DNA of 64,000 bases from the NCBI GenBank assembly GCA_944358385.1, contig CALVQW010000001.1, positions 1 to 64,000 of the forward strand. Reading direction: 5' to 3'. The notes below the pieces were generated by a model. That model ran no database searches and was not told where the DNA came from. It saw only the letters and a list, made by a program, of their open reading frames with translations. Source of the DNA: an uncultured Clostridia bacterium (GTDB taxonomy: Bacteria; Bacillota; Clostridia; Christensenellales; CAG-917). This document shows, piece after piece, positions 23,609-32,502 of the stretch (positions are counted from its first letter, which is position 1; each line of letters opens with the position of its first letter). Both the position numbers and the translations under genes were made by a program.

Positions 23609-26600
23609 ATGGAAACCATCAATGCGGAGCAGATCAAGGATATATTGCAGGCTTATATCGAAGCGGAGGAGCGCGACGCACGCATTTACCGCGAAAAGAA
23701 GATAGGTCAGGCGGTGTGCGATCTGATGGCTGTCACCGACATTCTCACCGGCTATGAGATAAAGAGCGACCTCGACAATTTCTCAAGGCTTTCTTCTCAG
23801 ATAAACGCGTACGATATGTTTTTCAACAAAAATTATATCGTTGTGGGTGCGGGACACGCAAAAGTCGCCGCCGAAAAGGTGCCCGATCATTGGGGAGTGA
23901 TCTGCATCGACAGCAATTCGGTCAGCTGTGTGCGCGAGGCACGCGTGAACAGAAACGCGCGGGCAGAGCAACAACTGTCCATGCTTTGGGAGGTGGAACT
24001 CAAAAATCTGCTGATAAGGAACAATATGCCCGCATACGCCCTTAAAGGAAGGCAGTTCATAATAGACAGGCTTGCGCGGTCGGTGTCTCAGCCCGCACTG
24101 TTTCGCCAAATCGCCGCAGAGCTGAAAACGCGCAACTACGCTCTTTTTTACGGGGATGAGGACGGCGGAGGCGAAAATATCTTCGGGAGGGAGCTGATAG
24201 ACAGGCTGTCCGACGCGATAGGCGACAATTTCACCCTCGATAAATGGATAGAGCTGTTCGGCAGAGCAAAGAGCGTAAGCGAGCGCAAGCACGGCGTGGC
24301 TTTAAAGATCGAAAAAAGCAGAAAGCCGCATACCATATCCTACAAGGACATAGAAGTGTCATTGGGCGCGCCGTGGATAAGCGTAGATATAGTAAACGAT
24401 TTCGTCTACCACATCCTGAACTTCGATGACTCCGAAATTTATAGAAAACTCAGTAGTTGGTTGAAGTCGGACCCGTATATCGTAAGCTACGAGGAGGTGA
24501 CGGGGTGTTGGTATCTGCGCGAAAAGGATTTTTTCGCATCGGGCAATCCCAACGCCGTTTTAAAGTACGGGACAAAGAGGTATAACGCCCTGCATATCAT
24601 AGAGGCGACTTTAAATCTGCGCGAGATCAGGCTTAAAGACGGCGACGGGAAATATGACGAAAGTGCCACGATAGCCGTGCTCGAAAAGCAGAGGCTCATC
24701 TCAGACGAGTTCAAAGCTTGGGTGTGGAAGGATGAGGACAGGATATGGGAGATAGAGGAGGCGTACAACGCCATGTTCGACGGGATCGTCGTCCCGCGCT
24801 ACGACGGCAGGGGACTTGCCTTCCCCGATATGTGCAAAGAAATAAAATTGTTTGATCACCAAAAGGATGCGGTGCAAAAGATAATTTCGTCGCCGAACAC
24901 GCTGCTTGCCTTCGATGTGGGTGCAGGCAAGACCTATATCATGATAGCCGCCGCCATGGAGATGAGGAGGCAGGGGATCTCGCGCAAGAATATGTTTGTC
25001 GTGCCCAACAATATCGTCGGACAGTGGGCGTTGATGTTCACGACGTTATATCCGTCTGCCAAAGTCCTTATCATAGAACCCAGGACGTTCAAAAAAGAAA
25101 TGCGGCACAAAGTGCTCGAACAGGCGCAGAGCGGCGATTACGACGGCATAATAGTCGCTTACAGCTGCTTTGAGATGATAAATCTTTCGGGGGAGTATAT
25201 CGCCGCGAGTCTTGATGAGAAGGTGTCCGTTCTGCGCGGTGCCATTCGCGGGCTGAGGGCTGACGGCAGGTACAGGTGGGGCAGCACTCCGCTCGAACGC
25301 GAAATAAAATATATAACTTCGATCATGGGCGAACTCATGGAGGGGGTAAATTTCGCCCTGGGCGAGATTACTTTTGAAAAGCTGGGGATAAATACGCTGT
25401 TTGTAGACGAGGCGCACAATTATAAAAATATACCCATAAGGACCAATCTTAAAAATCTGCGCGGCATAAACGTGACGGGTTCCAAAAAGTGCCTGGATAT
25501 GCTCGAAAAGGTGAAATGCATTCAAAAAGAAAACGGCGGCAGGGGCGTGGTCTTTGCAACGGGAACACCGCTTTGCAATTCCATATCCGACGTGTACGCC
25601 ATGCAGATGTATCTTCAGCCCGAAGCCCTTGAAAAGCGCAGGCTGGACAGGTTTGACAATTGGGTAAAGACGTTTGCCCGCCCCGAACAGGTTTGCGAGA
25701 TAGACGTGAACGCTTCCGGCTACCGCTTTGTGCGCAGATTTTCCAAGTTTTTCAACCTACCGGAGCTGAGCAAACTGTTTGCGCAGGTCAGCGTGTTTTT
25801 TGCGGCGGACGGCGGCGAGCTGCCCGAATTTTCGCAATATAACGACGTTGTGATAGAGCGCAGCGCAGAGCTTAAAGAATATATAGACGACCTCTGCCTC
25901 CGCACCGAAAATATAAGGGCTAAAAAAGTTTCTTCCACGCGGGATAACATGCTTAAGATCACTACTGACGGCAGGAAGGCGGCACTCGACCTCACTTTGG
26001 TCGGCAAGCAACAAAAATATGACGCTACGAGCAAAATATTCAATTGTGTGGCTAATGTTCTGCGCATTTACAAGGAGAATGCGGGCTGTACGCAACTTGT
26101 ATTCTGCGACTATTCAACGCCTAACGGTGCCGATTTCAGTGTATATCGGGAACTTAAAAATGAGCTTGTTGCGGCAGGGATACCCGAAAAGGAGATAGCG
26201 TTTATCCATTCGTATGCAAGCGAAATATCCAGACTGAAATTGTATGAGGATTTCAACATCGGAAAGGTGCGCATCATAATAGGCTCTACGTTCAAACTCG
26301 GTCTGGGCGCAAACGTGCAAAGAAAGCTCAAAGCCGTTCACCACATCGATGTTCCGTGGCGTCCTGCCGATATGGTCCAGCGCGAGGGCAGGATACTTCG
26401 CAGCGGCAACGAAAATAAAGAGGTGTTCATTTACCGTTACATAATCAAGGGCAGTTTCGACGCATATTCGTGGCAGATCCTCGAAACGAAACAGCGTTTC
26501 ATTTCGCAGTTTTTAAGTGGCAGCAGTTACAGCCGCACGGCATCCGACCTTGAAAACAGTGTGCTCACCTATTCCGAAGTCAAGGCACTCGCAGTGTCCG

Positions 26601-27199
26601 ACGCGAGGATGAAGCTGCTTGTCGAAAAGGAAAGCGAGGTGCGCAATCTGCGCGTACTGTACATGCAGGAGCTTGAAGCAAGAGAGGAGGCTGCGCGCAC
26701 CGTTTCGGCTCTCGAAGAGCGCGTTCCCGCATCGGAAACGGAATATGATGCTACACTTAAAAATGCCGCATATGTTCTGTCGCTCACAAAAGAGTGCCTT
26801 GCCCGTGAAATAAGATCGGCGTGCGAAAATATAGCTCGGTGCGACCTGCTCACGCCGCATGACGGTGCGCTTGGCGAAATATGCGGCTTTGCGATAAGCT
26901 TGCCCGACAAGCAGTCGGAAAAGAAGCCTAATCTGCTGCTGTCCCGAAACGGAGCGAGTTATACAATGGAGATCGGAAGGACGGTACAGGGCAATATGCG
27001 CAGGTTTTCAAACTTTTTCGCTGCTTTCGGCAAGCAGGCGGATGCAAAGCGGCGGACGCTCGACGAAGAGAAGGCGCGCCTTACCGCTTTAAAGCAGCAA
27101 CTATCTTCGCCGCTTGTCTATGACAGAAAACTTGCTGCGGCAAAGACGGAATATGACAGGCTGATCGAAGATATGCGCGAGAATATTTACGCACAGTAG
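23609..27199 (+). CDS. PD-(D/E)XK-like (sce7726-like) domain fused to SNF2-type helicase
   Basis: 1196 residues. Residues 1-160 resemble sce7726-type proteins with a nuclease-like core: D44, then E50-x-K52 in TDILTGYEIKSD, and a following QINAYDMFF segment. Residues about 260-430 match the connector of element-borne SNF2 helicases (TISYKDIEVSLGAPW, YGTKRYNALHIIEATLNLR). Helicase lobe 1: Walker A VGAGKT with K441 and DEAH at 600-603; ATGTPLCNSISD is motif III. Lobe 2 ends with GANVQRKL and VQREGRILRSGN (arginine finger). The C-terminal 250 residues are coiled-coil-rich. In plasmids and ICEs this helicase usually follows an N6 methylase domain; here the nuclease-like domain takes that place. 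Start ATG 23609 is preferred to 23531, but its RBS is weak. Confidence 0.85.
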   Translation: METINAEQIKDILQAYIEAEERDARIYREKKIGQAVCDLMAVTDILTGYEIKSDLDNFSRLSSQINAYDMFFNKNYIVVGAGHAKVAAEKVPDHWGVICIDSNSVSCVREARVNRNARAEQQLSMLWEVELKNLLIRNNMPAYALKGRQFIIDRLARSVSQPALFRQIAAELKTRNYALFYGDEDGGGENIFGRELIDRLSDAIGDNFTLDKWIELFGRAKSVSERKHGVALKIEKSRKPHTISYKDIEVSLGAPWISVDIVNDFVYHILNFDDSEIYRKLSSWLKSDPYIVSYEEVTGCWYLREKDFFASGNPNAVLKYGTKRYNALHIIEATLNLREIRLKDGDGKYDESATIAVLEKQRLISDEFKAWVWKDEDRIWEIEEAYNAMFDGIVVPRYDGRGLAFPDMCKEIKLFDHQKDAVQKIISSPNTLLAFDVGAGKTYIMIAAAMEMRRQGISRKNMFVVPNNIVGQWALMFTTLYPSAKVLIIEPRTFKKEMRHKVLEQAQSGDYDGIIVAYSCFEMINLSGEYIAASLDEKVSVLRGAIRGLRADGRYRWGSTPLEREIKYITSIMGELMEGVNFALGEITFEKLGINTLFVDEAHNYKNIPIRTNLKNLRGINVTGSKKCLDMLEKVKCIQKENGGRGVVFATGTPLCNSISDVYAMQMYLQPEALEKRRLDRFDNWVKTFARPEQVCEIDVNASGYRFVRRFSKFFNLPELSKLFAQVSVFFAADGGELPEFSQYNDVVIERSAELKEYIDDLCLRTENIRAKKVSSTRDNMLKITTDGRKAALDLTLVGKQQKYDATSKIFNCVANVLRIYKENAGCTQLVFCDYSTPNGADFSVYRELKNELVAAGIPEKEIAFIHSYASEISRLKLYEDFNIGKVRIIIGSTFKLGLGANVQRKLKAVHHIDVPWRPADMVQREGRILRSGNENKEVFIYRYIIKGSFDAYSWQILETKQRFISQFLSGSSYSRTASDLENSVLTYSEVKALAVSDARMKLLVEKESEVRNLRVLYMQELEAREEAARTVSALEERVPASETEYDATLKNAAYVLSLTKECLAREIRSACENIARCDLLTPHDGALGEICGFAISLPDKQSEKKPNLLLSRNGASYTMEIGRTVQGNMRRFSNFFAAFGKQADAKRRTLDEEKARLTALKQQLSSPLVYDRKLAAAKTEYDRLIEDMRENIYAQ

Positions 27200-27381
27200 A
27201 TCCGCTGCGCCTAAAAACATACAAGCCGTTTGGTGTGATGACTGTATACGCTACGCAACGATGCCTCCGCCGGCGAATTTATAAATAAAAAGGCTCGGCA
27301 TCTGCCGAAACAAAGCACCGCACCGCCGGGAGAACGATCCCCCTTCCCGAACCGAAAAACCGCACTAAACAGTGTGGTTAA

Positions 27382-27510
27382 GAGGTGGATGTTCGCCATA
27401 AGTGCAGGGCATTGTAAAGGGGAGCGTTTTGGCGGGCGTTGTGTCTCATTACGAGCGGTAGGGAAGGGCGAAGGCGTCTTGCAAAGCGTGCCGCTGAACC
27501 TCGCCGCAAT
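27382..27510. repeat. Dispersed repeat, copy 1
   Basis: Shares about 130 bp with 48351-48480, including an uninterrupted match of nearly 60 bp beginning GAGGTGGATGTTCGCC, with scattered differences further on. Not part of any recognised gene. Confidence 0.85.
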
Positions 27511-27599
27511 AGACGATACTCGTTGATTTGTTGTTGTGGGATTGCATCCTTGAATTATATCAATTAGCGGCGAGGTTCGCATACCTTGACCTCCTCCCG

Positions 27600-27639
27600 C
27601 CAAGCAAAAACCCAGCCGTTTGGCTGGGCTATTGCTTGG
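27600..27639. terminator. Nested inverted repeat (hairpin) upstream of rep
   Basis: Outer stem CCAAGCAA / TTGCTTGG and inner stem CCCAGCC / GGCTGGG with a GTTT loop; the two stems are separated by a 3-nt internal loop. No T run follows on the plus strand; on the minus strand the run is also poor, so termination is only one possibility. Confidence 0.5.
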
Positions 27640-27839
27640 TGGAGAAAGGGGAGTCTAAATCGAACATATATTGATTTGTTTGTAGAGCTAAAGCCGTCTT
27701 GATTGTTTTGTCAAAATGTTGTGACATAACTTTATGGACACTATCTGTTAGAGGACAAGAATGGGCAGAAAATAAGCGTATGAGTCGGTCAAACCCATAC
27801 GCTTTTCGTTATTTATTGAGTTTATGACGCAGAACGGAA

Positions 27840-28730
27840 GTGTCTTACAGAGCAGCAAAAATTTCATTTGACGGAAGTCATTACATCGCCACCCCGAAGG
27901 AGAATTTTCCGCAGGGACATAAGCGACGACGGACAGCCATTCCGCTATCCGTTGACGAGATTGAGAAGAAAGAACAGTTCGAAGCCGCCTACAAGGAGAG
28001 CCAACAGCTTCCCAAAAAAGAGCGCAAAGCCTATATGCGGAAGGCTATGGAAAAGGCTATTCCTGATAAGAAACAACGACGGGAATACATTGAACTGAAC
28101 AACGAACTAAAAAAGACCAATGCGATACGCAGAAAAGTCCGTCTATCCAAGAAAGCGAATCTGCAAGAATGGAGTTATTTTTGCACGTTTACTTTCTCGG
28201 ACGAATTGCATACGGAAGAAACATTCAGAACGTCGCTCCGCAATACCTTGAAACACTTTGTTTCTCGAAAGGGTTGGAAACATATCGGCGTATGGGAACG
28301 CGGCGGAGAAACCGGAAGATTGCATTTCCACGGGATATTTTACATTCCGCCGGATGGTATGGTCGGAGAAATCGTGGAAACCAAAGACTACAACACGAAC
28401 GAACACAAAATGAAGACGGCGCACCAGAATACCTACTTTCTCGAACGATACGGACGGAACGATTTTGAGCCGCTCGGAACGGCGGATGAAGTTAGGCGTT
28501 CTCTCGGCTATCTGATGAAGTATATCGAGAAGTCGGGTGAGCGGCTTATATAAGGCGGCGATCTGCCTACCTATTTTGTTTCGGACGTGGCGGACGAAGA
28601 CGTTATCTGTCCATACGGAATAGACGACAGAAAAGCAGTCCTTGCGGATGATTTCACCTGCATGGTGGACGGCGAAATTATTGGCAAGGTAAGCAAAGAA
28701 GTTATAGCAAAAATGCCGAAGGCAAACTAA
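27840..28730 (+). pseudogene. Rolling-circle replication initiator (HUH Rep) interrupted by an in-frame stop
   Basis: The first 237 codons encode a HUH-type Rep: motif FCTFTF, the metal-binding H162-x-H164 in GRLHFHGI, and the tyrosine region SLGYLMKYIEKSG (Y224/Y228). A TAA at 28551-28553 then interrupts the frame. Translation continues in the same frame for 58 more codons to 28730 with clear protein character (LPTYFVSDVADEDV ... GKVSKEVIAKMPKAN), the usual C-terminus of this family, where the interrupted codon is normally a tyrosine or similar. So a single nonsense change has split the gene. The catalytic domain is intact and a truncated product might still act. The GTG start is uncertain. 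Confidence 0.82.
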
Positions 28731-28771
28731 ATTTACCTTTCGCCTGTGGAGCGTAAACGCTTGCACCTGCT

Positions 28772-28848
28772 CCGTCAAGGGAAAACATTTTGCGAAGGAC
28801 AATAGGAAAACAAACGGCGATGCAAAATATTTTCTTCTTCCTTGACGG
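28772..28848 (+). other. Long imperfect inverted repeat downstream of rep, candidate replication origin
   Basis: CCGTCAAGG (28772-28780) pairs with CCTTGACGG (28840-28848), and just inside, GAAAACATTTTGC pairs with GCAAAATATTTTC with one mismatch. The result is a stem of over 20 bp with a 30-35-nt loop. Position next to a HUH Rep gene suggests a double- or single-strand origin. Confidence 0.45.
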
Positions 28849-28957
28849 CGTGTTACAGCGATAAAAGTTTTGGGACAGTCAACAGCTGCAACCGTTTATT
28901 TTCGCTCCGCCGAAAGGTAAAAAAATAAAAAATTTTCAAATCACAGGAGGTTACAAA

Positions 28958-29152
28958 ATGAACGCAGTACAGAAAGCATTTTACAGCGGCGAGGATCACG
29001 AGAACTGTTATATCTTCGCCCCGTCTATCAGTAAACGGAAAACCGTGGACAGGCAGACCTACTATGTCCGCAGATATTACAACGGCGCCAAAGACTTTGA
29101 AAATACGATGGCGCAGCTTGCAACAAAGAAAATCAATAACATCGTGAGGTGA
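28958..29152 (+). CDS. Small element-borne protein of unknown function
   Basis: 64 residues (MNAVQKAFYSGEDHENCY at the start), basic C-terminus, preceded by a perfect AGGAGG at 8 nt spacing and ending 4 bp before the recombinase start. Small proteins in this position are common in serine-recombinase elements (TnpW-like by position), but I recognise no family motif. Confidence 0.65.
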   Translation: MNAVQKAFYSGEDHENCYIFAPSISKRKTVDRQTYYVRRYYNGAKDFENTMAQLATKKINNIVR

Positions 29153-29156
29153 ACTT

Positions 29157-32100
29157 ATGAAACAAAAACATTACATAGCAGGCTTGTATTACAGACTTTC
29201 CCAAGAAGACGAACGTCAAGGCGAATCGGTATCCATAGACAACCAAAGAGCGATACTCCGCAAATATGCGGAAGAGCGCGGCTTTGAGATACACGACGAG
29301 TACATAGACGACGGCGTTTCGGGTACTACTTTTCAAAGACCGGAAGTGCAGAGATTGTTAGACGACGCGAAAATCGGCGTCATCAATGCAATTATCGTGA
29401 AAGACTTGTCGCGCTTTGGAAGAAACTATATCGAGGCCGGGCAGTATATCGATTATGTCTTTCCGGCATTTGGAATACGATTTATCGCCATACAGGACAA
29501 CGTTGATACGGAAAACCGAGATAGCAATGCGATGGAAATGATGCCGATTATGAACATTTTTAATGAGTGGCACGCCGCAAATACCAGTAAAAAAATCCGT
29601 GCGGTAAAGAAGGCGCATGCAAAAGAAGGGATCTATACAGCCAAAAAAGCTGCTTACGGATACAAAATAGGCGCGGATAAAAGACGAACTCCCGTCATAG
29701 ACGAAGAAACCGCGCCGATAGTAAAACGTATATTTGAGATGTACGCTTCAGGAATGAGTCCGTTGAAAATATCGGAAACGCTGAATTTGGAAGGAGTAAT
29801 GTCGCCGGCAGTGTATGCGCATACTGTTCTCGGACAAAAGCCCAGACCATACGGGATAGGATTGTGGTTAGCCAGCACGATAAGAGATATGCTGAATAAT
29901 ATCATATACATCGGACATATGGCGCAGTTGCGCTGGACGTCGCTGTCCTACAAAAATCACAAACGCTTCAGAAAAGATGAAAGCGAATGGGCTGTCGTAT
30001 ATAACAACCATGAGGCCATTATTTCACAGGAACTTTGGGACAAAGTACACGAACGCAAAAAATCTGTCGCGCAAGGCAGAAAAACAAAAATCGGCTTCAC
30101 GCATCCGCTGTCCGGATTTCTCTTTTGCGCCGACTGCGGAAACAAGATGAAACTTTGCACATCGATTAGCCGTAACGGAAACAGACTATACCACTTCGAT
30201 TGCGGTCATCACATACGATACGGAAAGGCGTATTGTTTTTCGCATTTCATATCTGCGAAAGTCATAGAAGAAATCATTCTCGACGATATACGGGAAATGG
30301 CGCAAAGAATCGTGAAGAAGCGTCCGGGAAAGATCGCTTTCATCCGCGGTTTCAAGAAGGGCAAGTTTGCTTTTGTCTATCTCACCGCCGTCCCGCTGTT
30401 CTGTGTGGGGCACATGTACGCGGGCAGGGACTTCCTCGCATCCTTTTTCGACGCCATCAACCAGACCGTCAACCTTGTCATTTTGAAATATTCCACGTCG
30501 TCGGTCACGCTCCTGATGGCGGACAGTGCCTTTTTCACCGCAACGATGTATTATTGCTTCTTTCTGGTGGCGATCAACGCCGTACTGTTCACCGTCTCGC
30601 TCACGGGACAGCGGCTGTGGCTGTTCGCGCAGTCCGTGGCGATGCGCTTTTCCGCAGAGGAACGGCTCATCGTTTTCGGGACGGGCAGGGGCTGTGAGGC
30701 GGTGTATTTGAGCGACGACGCCCGTGTGAAAGCGCTTGTCGGAGACTTCTCTCACGACGAGGCGGAGAAGCTGTATTCAGCCAATATAAACTACATCCGC
30801 ACGAAGACCCCGGAGCGCGTTGCGGAAAGGCTCGTCGCCGCCTGCGCGGAGAGAGGGAAGAGCAGCGTCGTCGTGATCGATACCGGTGACGAGGAGCGCA
30901 ACATCGCGCTTTGCGGCGCATTCATCCGCCTTTGCGACGCGCTTGGGGAGAAGGCGGCGGGTCTTTTCGGCAAATTGCGGGTGTACGTCTTCGGCGACCC
31001 GCAGTATGAGACCACCTACGGCGACATCACGGAGTGCTCGCACGGCTGCATCCGTTATGTCAACAAATATCAGAAAGTCGCGATGAACTTTGTCGAGAAA
31101 TACCCCTTCGCCCTCTTTATGAACGAGGAGCAGCTGGACTATTCCGCGGCGAAGGTGCGCGCGGGCGTGGACATCAACGTCGCGATGATAGGCTTCGGGA
31201 AGACGAACAGGCAGATCATCCTCACCTCCGTCGCGAACAACCAGTTCATCACCGAGCGAGAGGGCAGGACGGAGCTCAAAAAGGTGCACTATCACATCTT
31301 TGACAAAAACCCCGCCGAGAACAACAAGAACCTCAACCATTCCTATTACCGCTACAAGCAGGAGAGAGAGGGATACGACGCGGACGCATATCTCCCGTTG
31401 CCCTCCCTCCCCGCCGACGAGAGCTATCACAAACTCGACGTCAACGACACCCGTTTTTACAATGTCCTGCACGACGCATTCACGTCGGAGAAGAACTCCG
31501 TAAACTTTGCCGTCATCGCTTTCGGCAGCGACCTCGAAAACATCGATTTTGCACAGAAACTGCTGGATAAACGAGCGGAATGGGGAGTTAAAAACCTTAT
31601 TGTGTTCGTAAAGACCCGCAAGGATCACAAGGATCTCGCCGTCCTTAACGCCCCCGGATGCTACGCCATCGGCAACGAGCGCGAGTGTGTTTTCGACATC
31701 CGCGAGATCGTGGGCGACAGCATCTACCGCATGGCGCGCCTGCGCAACGCGGTGTATGACGTGGAGTATCTCGTCACCTGCGGAGAGGTGATCAAGCCCA
31801 CTTCGGATATGGTCGCGAAGAGCAAGGCGGCGTCGGACAGGGAGTGGTACACCGTGCGCTCGCAGCTTGAAAGGGAGTCCAGCCTTTATTGCTGTCTCAG
31901 CGTGCGGTCAAAGCTCAATCTCATGGGGTTGGTCTGCGTGCCCAAGGGGACGAGGGGCAGACGCCCGCTCACCGAAGAGGAGTATCTCGCGCGGTACGCC
32001 AAAGGTTATATGCCGGACTTTGACACCTACGGAGTGGAAGTGGACGGCAAAAAGGTGGTGCACTACGACCTCGATTTCAAGCCATCTCTGCGCACCGACC

Positions 32101-32420
32101 TCGCCGTGCACGAGCATCTGAGGTGGAACTCATTCATGATCAGCAAGGGCATGGTGCCCGCCGACAAGGAGCGCATCCTGAATGAGACGGTGACGAGAGC
32201 GGACGGCAGCGTGCGCCACACCAACGGCAAGAATTATGCGTTGCGCCGTCACGGCAATCTCACCACCTTCGAGGGGTTGGAAGAGTTCCGCAAGATGGTC
32301 GCGGAGCGTGACGGCAGGAGGGAAGAGGAGAAGGACGTCATCAAGTATGACTATCAGCTCATGGACGACGCCTGGTGGCTGCTCGACAAAGGCGGCTATA
32401 TCATCGTGGAAAAGGAGTGA
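29157..32420 (+). CDS. Chimeric frame: truncated large serine recombinase joined to 3' part of a TrkA/RyR-type membrane protein gene
   Basis: One open frame of 1087 codons. Residues 1-386 are a large serine recombinase: catalytic S15 in YYRLSQEDERQ, DDGVSGTTFQRP, KDLSRFGRNYIE, the recombinase domain (about 165-300) and a zinc ribbon (FCADCGNKM ... CGHHIRYGKAYC). The usual C-terminal coiled coil of about 130 residues is absent. From about 30316 base composition jumps to host-like GC and the sequence becomes two membrane segments, two Rossmann-like domains (RLIVFGTGRG; VAMIGFGKTNRQ) and a RyR-like end (HEHLRWNSFM ... DYQLMDDAWWLL). The parts are unrelated by function; the join is best read as a deletion or insertion scar that happened to keep the frame. 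Either half may be nonfunctional. Confidence 0.8.
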   Translation: MKQKHYIAGLYYRLSQEDERQGESVSIDNQRAILRKYAEERGFEIHDEYIDDGVSGTTFQRPEVQRLLDDAKIGVINAIIVKDLSRFGRNYIEAGQYIDYVFPAFGIRFIAIQDNVDTENRDSNAMEMMPIMNIFNEWHAANTSKKIRAVKKAHAKEGIYTAKKAAYGYKIGADKRRTPVIDEETAPIVKRIFEMYASGMSPLKISETLNLEGVMSPAVYAHTVLGQKPRPYGIGLWLASTIRDMLNNIIYIGHMAQLRWTSLSYKNHKRFRKDESEWAVVYNNHEAIISQELWDKVHERKKSVAQGRKTKIGFTHPLSGFLFCADCGNKMKLCTSISRNGNRLYHFDCGHHIRYGKAYCFSHFISAKVIEEIILDDIREMAQRIVKKRPGKIAFIRGFKKGKFAFVYLTAVPLFCVGHMYAGRDFLASFFDAINQTVNLVILKYSTSSVTLLMADSAFFTATMYYCFFLVAINAVLFTVSLTGQRLWLFAQSVAMRFSAEERLIVFGTGRGCEAVYLSDDARVKALVGDFSHDEAEKLYSANINYIRTKTPERVAERLVAACAERGKSSVVVIDTGDEERNIALCGAFIRLCDALGEKAAGLFGKLRVYVFGDPQYETTYGDITECSHGCIRYVNKYQKVAMNFVEKYPFALFMNEEQLDYSAAKVRAGVDINVAMIGFGKTNRQIILTSVANNQFITEREGRTELKKVHYHIFDKNPAENNKNLNHSYYRYKQEREGYDADAYLPLPSLPADESYHKLDVNDTRFYNVLHDAFTSEKNSVNFAVIAFGSDLENIDFAQKLLDKRAEWGVKNLIVFVKTRKDHKDLAVLNAPGCYAIGNERECVFDIREIVGDSIYRMARLRNAVYDVEYLVTCGEVIKPTSDMVAKSKAASDREWYTVRSQLERESSLYCCLSVRSKLNLMGLVCVPKGTRGRRPLTEEEYLARYAKGYMPDFDTYGVEVDGKKVVHYDLDFKPSLRTDLAVHEHLRWNSFMISKGMVPADKERILNETVTRADGSVRHTNGKNYALRRHGNLTTFEGLEEFRKMVAERDGRREEEKDVIKYDYQLMDDAWWLLDKGGYIIVEKE
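30316..32420 (+). pseudogene. 5'-truncated gene for a TrkA-N/RyR-domain membrane protein
   Basis: Host-like part of the chimeric frame, about 700 codons. It begins RPGKIAFIRGFKKGKFAFVY, with membrane segments near 30360-30420 and 30460-30600, a first NAD-binding-like domain (IVFGTGRG) and a second (MIGFGKTNRQII), then a RyR-like segment near the C-terminus with the LMDDAWWLL motif. Similar bacterial proteins look like ligand-gated cation channel or transporter subunits; the N-terminus including any further membrane helices is missing. A start inside the fragment (e.g. ATG 30414) could still give a product. A terminator follows. Confidence 0.6.
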
Positions 32421-32454
32421 TATTTTTTCCTGCGGGCGTGAACATCAACAAAAT

Positions 32455-32481
32455 AAAGGCGGATCGTACGATCCGCCTTTT
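32455..32481. terminator. Bidirectional terminator
   Basis: AAAGGCGGATCG followed by CGATCCGCCTTT, separated by TA, forms a perfect hairpin with A and T tails, suited to both the plus-strand chimeric gene and the minus-strand gene that follows. Confidence 0.85.
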
Positions 32482-32502
32482 GCTTGATTTGTTTTGAGGA
32501 TG

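Larger units (their letters stand above)
27200..27839. other. 640-bp intergenic region with a dispersed repeat and a strong hairpin
   Basis: No gene is seen. It holds one copy of a dispersed repeat (27382 to about 27510), a nested hairpin at 27600-27639, and at about 27637-27665 a sequence resembling a degenerate tRNA 3' end (TGGTGGAGAAAGGGGAGTC), which could be an old integration-site scar. Confidence 0.6.
23609..30316. mobile_element. Remnant of an integrative element (helicase, Rep, serine recombinase)
   Basis: The interval has lower GC and carries an element-type SNF2 helicase, a rolling-circle Rep with a premature stop, a small accessory ORF, and a large serine recombinase whose C-terminus is missing. 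The right border at about 30316 is marked by a sharp return to GC-rich host-like coding sequence inside one open frame. The left border is not resolved; it may lie anywhere from about 22.5 to 23.6 kb. No terminal repeats were identified. Whether the helicase belongs to the same element as rep and the recombinase is inferred from adjacency. Confidence 0.55.
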
